A DNA stretch of 64,000 bases. Origin: Mycobacterium sp. AZCC_0083. GTDB taxonomy: Bacteria > Actinomycetota > Actinomycetes > Mycobacteriales > Mycobacteriaceae. The stretch covers positions 124,001 through 188,000 of the forward strand of contig NZ_JACHGP010000012.1 in assembly GCF_014202335.1 (NCBI RefSeq), read 5' to 3'. A program made the position numbers and the translations under genes. The notes beneath the pieces were generated by a model, which worked only from the letters and a program-made list of their open reading frames with translations, had not been told where the DNA came from and did no database searches. Every line of letters begins with the position of its first letter. Position 1 is the stretch's first letter. Of the stretch, positions 55,014 through 61,115 are shown piece after piece.

Positions 55014-55198
55014 TCGACGAGGCAGCACACGTCGGCATGCCGCTACATCACTTCATCGTCGAAGACCCGCACTGTCGCTCGCTCTACCAGAACCGGCTGG
55101 TGCTGGTCCGGCCCGACCTGCACATCGCCTGGAGTGGCAACACAGTCAGCGACGCCGAGGCAATCATCGGGCGAGTACGAGGCGTCTCAGCCCGATAG
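55001..55198 (+). pseudogene. C-terminal fragment of an FAD-dependent aromatic hydroxylase
   Basis: In another reading frame than the VOC fragment, about 65 codons read ... HHFIVEDPHC ... RLVLVRPDLHIAWSGN ... GRVRGV and stop at 55198. This resembles the C-terminal end of MhpA/PheA-type flavoprotein monooxygenases (LVRPD-H-AWRG pattern). The upstream 450 or so codons are absent. The fragment overlaps the lpqB 3' end by 12 bases on the opposite strand. Confidence 0.5.
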
Positions 55199-56953
55199 CA
55201 CCGGCACCGTGCCGGGATTCATCAGGGGCCGGACCTCTGCCCACGCCGGGTCGTCCTCGGCCGCCGACCCCGAAAGCTGAAGCACACCACGCTGATCGGC
55301 GACGTACACCGTCGACGGGTTGGCGGCCACTGCCGTCACCGGAGCCAGCAGGTTGCGGCTCGGGCCATCGGAGTTGACGCCGTCGAGGTTGACGTAGGAC
55401 ACCGGATGCTGGGGATCGGTTCTGCTGACCACGATGTCGTCGCCGGTGCGCCAGGACAACGACACCGCGGTGTCGCCAAGCCCGAAGCCAAGGCGCCGCG
55501 GATAGGTCAGTGCATACTGCCCGCCCTGCGTCTGCTCCACACCGGCCAAGACGACCTGGCCCTCGATCACCATCGCGGCGCGTGTCCCGTCCCGCGACAG
55601 CTGAAGTTCGTTGACCGGCCCTGGGAAACGCGTCGATACGGCGGTGGCGTCGATGGGAATTCGCGCGGGCTGCCCGGACGCCGCCTCTTGGATGACCCGC
55701 ACCACGTTGTTGCCGTCGACGACGACCCAGATCGCGTCGTCGAGCGACCAGGTGGGCCGCGACAACGTGCGCCCGTCCAGTGCCTGCGACGCATCGCCGC
55801 TCACCGGGCCGACCCACAGCGACGACGCCATGTCGGGCGCGCCGGGCCGCAGCGTCACCACCGACGCCGCCTCCTGACCGCTGCGCGACAACGCCGCCGC
55901 GGTCTGGTTGGGGATCTGCCCGAACGAACCGGGCAGGCGCGGCGCCTTCTGGCCGTCCATCGACACCATCGATCCACCCACCAGGGCGTGCAATCCGGCT
56001 GCGGCGCCCGGGTCGGCGCCCGGGTCGGTGGCTGCCACGTCGGAGGTGCTCCACCCCTCGGCGAACCGGTCGTCGAGCGCGGCGCCGTCGGCGTTGATCA
56101 CGTACGGGCCGTTGATGCCCGCCCGCGACAGGGTCCAGATGATTTGGGCGGCAAGCAATTGCCTGCTGTGCGGGTCGGTGGTCGACAGGTTCTCCAGGTC
56201 GATGCGGGCGCCGCCGTATCCGCGGCCCACTCCGGTCTTTCCCCCGTCGGATCGCGTGACCGGACCGCGCAGGCGCAGCGGCGGGCCGAGGAGGTTGCGG
56301 ACCGTCTTGTCCATCTCGGGGCGAGGGCCCGAGACCAGTTTGGTGGTCAGTTCGGTGGCCAGCAGGTCGGGATCGGAGACTGCGACGTAGCGCGGGTCGG
56401 GCACGACGGTCTTGCCGGTGGGGTCGACGAAGTACAGGGTGTTGCGCTTGTAGGTCTGCTGGAACTGTTGCCAGTCGAGGAAGACCCCGTTGGGCAGCCG
56501 GTCGATGCGCCACCCGCCTGCGGTCTTGACGAGCTCGATCGAACCGGGATCGGGCAAGGCTCCCTCACCCGTCTCGAACACGCCCATGTCGGAAAGCGAG
56601 CCCAGGATGTCGGCCCGCATGTTCACCGAAACCCGCTGCGGACCACGTGTTTCCACGAACACCACGCGGTCGATCAGCAGCGCGCTGCCCGCGTCGTCCC
56701 AGGAACTCGACGCCGATTCGGTGAGGAACTGCCGCGCGGCGAGGTGCCGGTTTGCGGGATCGGCCGTGGCCTTGAGGAATTCGCGCAGCAGCACGTCGGG
56801 ATCCATGGCAGGTGTCGGAGTTGGCAGGCTGGGCGGAGCAGGCCGGTCCACGGTGCCGATGGCCTGCGGTGCCGACGAACTCGGCACGCCGGCACACCCC
56901 GCCACGGTGAAGACCAACAGCAGCAGCGACACCACCGCCAGGACGCGTCTCAC
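55187..56953 (-). CDS. lpqB: Lipoprotein LpqB, accessory of the MtrAB system
   Basis: 588 residues. Signal peptide with lipobox VAGC (Cys about residue 20), a Pro-rich linker, a GerMN-type domain region (about 110-300) and a C-terminal beta-propeller-like domain. LpqB interacts with the extracellular part of the MtrB kinase and influences its activity. The start overlaps the mtrB stop. It corresponds to Rv3244c. Confidence 0.95.
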   Translation of the reverse strand: MRRVLAVVSLLLLVFTVAGCAGVPSSSAPQAIGTVDRPAPPSLPTPTPAMDPDVLLREFLKATADPANRHLAARQFLTESASSSWDDAGSALLIDRVVFVETRGPQRVSVNMRADILGSLSDMGVFETGEGALPDPGSIELVKTAGGWRIDRLPNGVFLDWQQFQQTYKRNTLYFVDPTGKTVVPDPRYVAVSDPDLLATELTTKLVSGPRPEMDKTVRNLLGPPLRLRGPVTRSDGGKTGVGRGYGGARIDLENLSTTDPHSRQLLAAQIIWTLSRAGINGPYVINADGAALDDRFAEGWSTSDVAATDPGADPGAAAGLHALVGGSMVSMDGQKAPRLPGSFGQIPNQTAAALSRSGQEAASVVTLRPGAPDMASSLWVGPVSGDASQALDGRTLSRPTWSLDDAIWVVVDGNNVVRVIQEAASGQPARIPIDATAVSTRFPGPVNELQLSRDGTRAAMVIEGQVVLAGVEQTQGGQYALTYPRRLGFGLGDTAVSLSWRTGDDIVVSRTDPQHPVSYVNLDGVNSDGPSRNLLAPVTAVAANPSTVYVADQRGVLQLSGSAAEDDPAWAEVRPLMNPGTVPVLSG

Positions 56954-58599
56954 GCCCGATCCCCCGCCGGTTCACGATTCTGCGGCGCGCGGCGCGGCGG
57001 CCGGTCCGGCCCAATGGGCTTGAGGGGCAACGGACTGGTCGTCACCTTGTGGCCACGCACCAGCGGAAGGGTGAGCCGGAAGGACGCGCCCTTGCCCGGC
57101 TCACCCCAAGCCTCCAGCCGACCCTGGTGCAGCCGGGCGTCCTCGATGCTGATCGCCAGGCCGAGACCGGTGCCGCCGGAGCGCCGCACGCGCGACGGGT
57201 CGGACCGCCAGAACCGGCTGAAGACGAGCTTCTCTTCACCGGGACGCAGACCGACGCCGTAGTCGCGCACCGTGACCGCGACGGTGTCCTCGTCGGCCAC
57301 CATCCGGATCCGCACCGGTTTGCCCTCGGCGTGGTCGATGGCGTTGGCGATGAGGTTGCGCAGAATCCGTTCCACCCGACGCTGATCGACCTCGGCGATC
57401 ACCTCCGTCGCAGGCATGTCGACGATCAAGTCCACTGCGGCGTCGTTCGCGAGATGACCGACGTTGTCGAGTGCACTCTCCACCACGGTCCGCAGATCCT
57501 CCGACTCGACCGACAATTCGGCGACGCCTGCGTCGTGGCGGGAGATCTCCAGCAGGTCGTTGAGCAGCGTCTCGAACCGGTCCAGTTCGCTGACCATCAA
57601 CTCGGTGGACCGCCGCAGTGCAGGCTCGAGGTCCTCGCTGTGGTCATAGATCAGGTCGGCGGCCATCCGGACCGTCGTCAATGGGGTGCGCAGCTCGTGG
57701 CTGACGTCGGAAGTGAAGCGGCGCTGCAGATTTCCGAACTCCTCGAGTTGGGTGATCTGCCGCGACAAGCTCTCGGCCATGTCGTTGAACGACACCGCAA
57801 GGCGCGCCATGTCGTCCTCGCCGCGCACCGGCATCCGCTCGGTGAGGTGGCCTTCGGCGAACCGTTCGGCGATCCGCGACGCCGACCGCACCGGGAGCAC
57901 GATCTGGCGTGCCACCAACAGGGCGATGGCGGCCAGCAGGCCGAGCAACACCAAACCGCCGGTGAGGATGGTGCCGCGCATCAGCGCGATGGTGCTCTGC
58001 TCGTTGTGCAACGGGAAGATCAGGTACAGCTCGAGGTTGGTCACCGACGACGACGTCGGGCTGCCGACGATCAGCGCGGGCCCGGAGAAGCCGTCGGTCC
58101 GCACCGTCGCGTACTGGTAACTGACCTGCCCGGCCTTGACGAAGTCCCGCAAGGTGTTGGGCACCTGGTCGACGGGGCCCGCCGCGGTCGCGGCCCGCGG
58201 GCCGTCGCCAGGTACCACCAGCACGGCGTCGAATGCGCCTGCCAGCCCGGCACCGGAATCCGCCTTGCGGTCGATCAGGGTGTTGCGGGCCAACTGCAGA
58301 CTGCTGTCCAGCGAGCGGGTCTCCTCACCGCCGACGATCCCGCTCACCGTGTTGCGGGCACGCTCGATCTCCTCGGTCGCCGCACGGACCTTGACCTCGA
58401 GCGTGCGGTCGGTGATCTGACTCGTCAGCACGAAGCCCAGGACGAGGATCACGGCCATGGACAGCCCGAGGGTCAACGTCACGACGCGCAGTTGCAGTGA
58501 TCGACGCCATGCGAAGCCCAGCGCTCGACCCAACGCTCCGAGCCCGCGCAACATCGGCGCTGAGCGGCTGCGGATGCGCCGTCTCGAGCTCCAGATCAC
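56950..58599 (-). CDS. mtrB: Sensor histidine kinase MtrB
   Basis: 549 residues, GTG start. Two membrane helices (LGLSMAVILVLGFVLTSQI and ILTGGLVLLGLLAAIALLVAR) flank a periplasmic loop of about 160 residues. A HAMP domain, HisKA (FTSDVSHELRTPLTTVR, phospho-His) and HATPase (NLIANAIDHAEG, DYGVGLRPGE, GGTGLGLAI) follow. It phosphorylates MtrA and links cell division to gene control. It corresponds to Rv3245c; starts and stops of mtrA, mtrB and lpqB overlap. Confidence 0.96.
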   Translation of the reverse strand: MIWSSRRRIRSRSAPMLRGLGALGRALGFAWRRSLQLRVVTLTLGLSMAVILVLGFVLTSQITDRTLEVKVRAATEEIERARNTVSGIVGGEETRSLDSSLQLARNTLIDRKADSGAGLAGAFDAVLVVPGDGPRAATAAGPVDQVPNTLRDFVKAGQVSYQYATVRTDGFSGPALIVGSPTSSSVTNLELYLIFPLHNEQSTIALMRGTILTGGLVLLGLLAAIALLVARQIVLPVRSASRIAERFAEGHLTERMPVRGEDDMARLAVSFNDMAESLSRQITQLEEFGNLQRRFTSDVSHELRTPLTTVRMAADLIYDHSEDLEPALRRSTELMVSELDRFETLLNDLLEISRHDAGVAELSVESEDLRTVVESALDNVGHLANDAAVDLIVDMPATEVIAEVDQRRVERILRNLIANAIDHAEGKPVRIRMVADEDTVAVTVRDYGVGLRPGEEKLVFSRFWRSDPSRVRRSGGTGLGLAISIEDARLHQGRLEAWGEPGKGASFRLTLPLVRGHKVTTSPLPLKPIGPDRPPRRAPQNREPAGDRA

Positions 58600-59282
58600 G
58601 GAGGTCCGGCCTTGTATCCCACTCCTCGAACGGTGAGCACCACCTGCGGGTTCTCCGGATCCTTCTCAACCTTGGCCCGCAGCCGCTGGACGTGCACATT
58701 CACCAAACGGGTGTCGGCTGGGTGTCGGTATCCCCAGACCTGTTCGAGCAGCACATCCCGAGTAAACACCTGCCGCGGTTTGCGCGCCAACGCCACCAAG
58801 AGGTCGAACTCCAGCGGCGTCAGCGAGATCTGCTCGTCCATCCGGGTGACCTTGTGGGCGGGCACGTCGATGTCGATGTCGGCGATCGAGAGCATCTCGG
58901 CGGGGCCGTCGTCGTTGCGACGCAGTCGTGCCCGCACCCGCGCGATGAGCTCCTTCTGCTTGAACGGCTTCATGACGTAGTCGTCGGCGCCCGATTCCAG
59001 ACCCAACACGACGTCAACGGTGTCCGTCTTGGCGGTCAGCATGACGATGGGCACACCCGAGTCGGCGCGCAGCACGCGGCAGACGTCGATGCCATTCATG
59101 CCGGGCAACATCAGATCCAACAGCACCAGGTCGGGCCGCAGTTCGCGGACCGCGGTCAGGGCCTGGGTGCCGTCACCGATGACTGCGGTGTCGAAACCTT
59201 CCCCACGCAGCACGATCGTCAGCATCTCGGCGAGCGATGGGTCGTCATCGACGACTAGGATCCTTTGCCTCATGGTGTCCAT
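58596..59282 (-). CDS. mtrA: Response regulator MtrA
   Basis: 228 residues, almost the same as the M. tuberculosis protein as remembered. The OmpR-type receiver has the phospho-acceptor Asp in LLDLMLPGMNG (D56) and the Lys in VMKPFK. The winged-helix DNA-binding domain covers about 130-228 (SLTPLEFDLLVALARKP, RLRAKVE). It is an essential regulator of cell-wall and replication genes. It is first in the mtrA-mtrB-lpqB operon. Confidence 0.97.
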   Translation of the reverse strand: MDTMRQRILVVDDDPSLAEMLTIVLRGEGFDTAVIGDGTQALTAVRELRPDLVLLDLMLPGMNGIDVCRVLRADSGVPIVMLTAKTDTVDVVLGLESGADDYVMKPFKQKELIARVRARLRRNDDGPAEMLSIADIDIDVPAHKVTRMDEQISLTPLEFDLLVALARKPRQVFTRDVLLEQVWGYRHPADTRLVNVHVQRLRAKVEKDPENPQVVLTVRGVGYKAGPP

Positions 59283-59345
59283 GGTGTCACCGAATCGCGA
59301 TAAACCCGGGATACCACACCGGGTGTTTTGCCCGCTGTGCCCAGT

Positions 59346-59975
59346 TCAGGGGGCCAGCGTCGACGCGAGATCGGCCGCGTCGACGTCCGGCCCGGCCACC
59401 ACCCAGCGTCCACCCCACTGCGCAGCGGCCAAAGCGGCGTACGCCTCGTTGGTGCGGCGCTGGAGACCGTCGTCGCGTTCGTAGGCGTCGCGCGCCCGCT
59501 CGGCGTCGGCCTCGGCGCGACGCTGCGCACGTTGCGCGGCGAGTTCGGTCGGCACCGCCAGCAGCACCTGCCAGTCCGGGGCGGGGTTGCCAAGGCGGTC
59601 GAACTCCAGCTCGCGCACCCACGCCACGACCTCGCCGTCGACGCTCTGATGCAGCCTTGCGGCGCTGTAGGCGGCGTTGGACGCGACGTAGCGGTCGAGG
59701 ATGACGACGTCGTGGTCGGCGCTGCGGCTCGCGATCTCGGCGTGCGCACCGGCGCGGTCCAACGCGAACAGCACTGCCATGGCGTACACCGACGACGACA
59801 GGTCGCCGTGGCCGCCGTGCAACGCCTCGGCGGCCAGGTCCGCGTGCACCGAGGCGCCGTACCGGGGGAAGGCAAGGGTGGCGACCGACTTGCCCGCGGA
59901 TTCGAACGCCGAGCGCAGACCCTGCGTCAAGGTGTGCTTGCCCGCGCCGTCGACGCCCTCGATCGCAATGAGCAC
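59346..59975 (-). CDS. tmk: Thymidylate kinase
   Basis: 209 residues. The P-loop IEGVDGAGKHTLTQGL at the N-terminus shows the mycobacterial His after the Lys of the loop. DRYVASNAAYSAAR (DR-Y motif) and a lid region with LLAVPTELAAQRAQRR follow. It makes dTDP from dTMP. It lies upstream of mtrA on the same strand (Rv3247c) and is divergent from the WXG100 operon, with 88 bases between. Confidence 0.93.
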   Translation of the reverse strand: MLIAIEGVDGAGKHTLTQGLRSAFESAGKSVATLAFPRYGASVHADLAAEALHGGHGDLSSSVYAMAVLFALDRAGAHAEIASRSADHDVVILDRYVASNAAYSAARLHQSVDGEVVAWVRELEFDRLGNPAPDWQVLLAVPTELAAQRAQRRAEADAERARDAYERDDGLQRRTNEAYAALAAAQWGGRWVVAGPDVDAADLASTLAP

Positions 59976-60063
59976 GAGCCGCAGCGTAACTGGTGCGTCC
60001 AGCCCCCCTCGAGCGCCGATAGGCTTTTGTGAGCTGTCCGTCTAGTGGCTGGAGGTCTGTCCG

Positions 60064-60828
60064 GTGGGACAGTCGGTTGAAGTCGTCGTATCGGAGTTGC
60101 ACTCCGCATCCGCCCGTCTGGAGGGCGCCGCACAACGTCTGAAGGACGGGTTGGCGAGCGTCGACGACGAGACCACGCAGTTGCTGGGCTCCGGATGGAA
60201 GGGCGGGGCCGCGTCGGCCTACGGCCCGGCGTGGGAGGGCTGGCACAAGGGCGCAGACCAGGTCGTTCAGGCCTTGCAGCGGATGTCGGAGCTGTTGACG
60301 TTCGCAGGCAAGGAGTACGCCAAGACCGACGAGGCGGGCGCCGACGCACTCGGCTCGACGGTTCAGAGTTCGGGCGGGGCGACGGGCAGTGGTGGCAGCG
60401 TCGCTTCGGGTGGCCAGGGCGCTCCCGACATGGGGTTGGGCAGCGGTACCGGCGGCGGGAGCGCGGGCGGACAGTCCGCAGGTGCCGGGCAACAGGCGAT
60501 GTCGTCGGTTTCGCAGCTCGGTCAAGCGGCCGCCGGGATGGCACAGCAGTCCGCGCAAGCGGTGACCGGGCTTGCCCAGCAGGCCGCGCAGCTGGCGATG
60601 GGGCTCGCTCAGCAGGCCGGGCAGGCGCACCCAGACAAGGGTGACGAAGCCGAGAAGGACGAGAAGCGCGAGGGCTCCGAGGAACATCGCGACGAGTCCG
60701 AGAAGCGTGACGGCGAACGGGACGGGGCCGCAGCACCTTCCGGTGAACAGTCGGTAGGAACCGCGCCGGTCGATCGCGGTGAAACGACACCACCGCCGAG
60801 CGACCAGGCAATCAAGAGGACGCGATGA
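60064..60828 (+). CDS. WXG100 (Esx-like) protein with long C-terminal extension
   Basis: 254 residues, GTG start with GGAGG eight bases upstream. Residues about 1-100 form a WXG100 helical hairpin with GWKGGAASAY at the turn and a C-terminal YAKTD that fits the type VII secretion signal YxxxD/E. Unlike ordinary Esx proteins (about 100 residues) it continues for 150 residues. First comes a Gly/Ser/Gln-rich part with repeats of GLAQQAAQLA type, then a highly charged Glu/Lys/Arg segment (DEAEKDEKREGSEEHRDESE), then a Pro/Thr end. It should pair with the next protein as an EsxF/EsxE-type heterodimer. Confidence 0.85.
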   Translation: MGQSVEVVVSELHSASARLEGAAQRLKDGLASVDDETTQLLGSGWKGGAASAYGPAWEGWHKGADQVVQALQRMSELLTFAGKEYAKTDEAGADALGSTVQSSGGATGSGGSVASGGQGAPDMGLGSGTGGGSAGGQSAGAGQQAMSSVSQLGQAAAGMAQQSAQAVTGLAQQAAQLAMGLAQQAGQAHPDKGDEAEKDEKREGSEEHRDESEKRDGERDGAAAPSGEQSVGTAPVDRGETTPPPSDQAIKRTR

Positions 60829-61115
60829 GTGAACTGGTGGTCGATTTCGCTCAAATGCTGGCGGCCATCGATCGCATGCAGAAGTTCGAAAAGGACGTCA
60901 CGGAGGTCCTCTCCGACGTTGACCACGCCATGGCCACATTGCGGGCGACGTGGCACGGGGACGCGTCAGACCAACAGGCGCAGGCGCAGCAGCAGTGGGA
61001 TACGGGCGCCGAGCAGATGAAGACGTCACTCGACCAGTTGAAGAAGATCGCGCAGGCAGCGGAGAAGAACTACACGGACGCGGTCAAGAAGAACGGGGAG
61101 ATGTGGGGGCAGTAA
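60825..61115 (+). CDS. WXG100 (Esx-like) protein, short partner
   Basis: 96 residues, the normal Esx length. The ATG overlaps the preceding stop (ATGA). Two amphipathic helices are joined by the turn ATWHGDAS (W-x-G). The C-terminal helix ends YTDAVKKNGEMWGQ without the acidic YxxxD/E residue, so the secretion signal of the pair is probably on the first protein. Tight coupling to both neighbours implies a three-part complex. Confidence 0.9.
   Translation: MSELVVDFAQMLAAIDRMQKFEKDVTEVLSDVDHAMATLRATWHGDASDQQAQAQQQWDTGAEQMKTSLDQLKKIAQAAEKNYTDAVKKNGEMWGQ

Larger units (their letters stand above)
54773..55186. other. 414-base region with operator and decayed gene fragments
   Basis: Between the TetR start and the lpqB end there is no intact gene. 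The left part is unusually AT-rich for this genome (about 54797-54836) and contains an inverted repeat. The right part holds two broken coding fragments from different families, annotated separately. This looks like a deletion scar at the border of the accessory block. Confidence 0.6.

Noticed and set aside
54838..55377. 179-codon plus-strand frame
   Set aside because: It crosses both gene fragments in a third frame and runs into lpqB antisense. The sequence is Arg/Pro-rich with no family resemblance.
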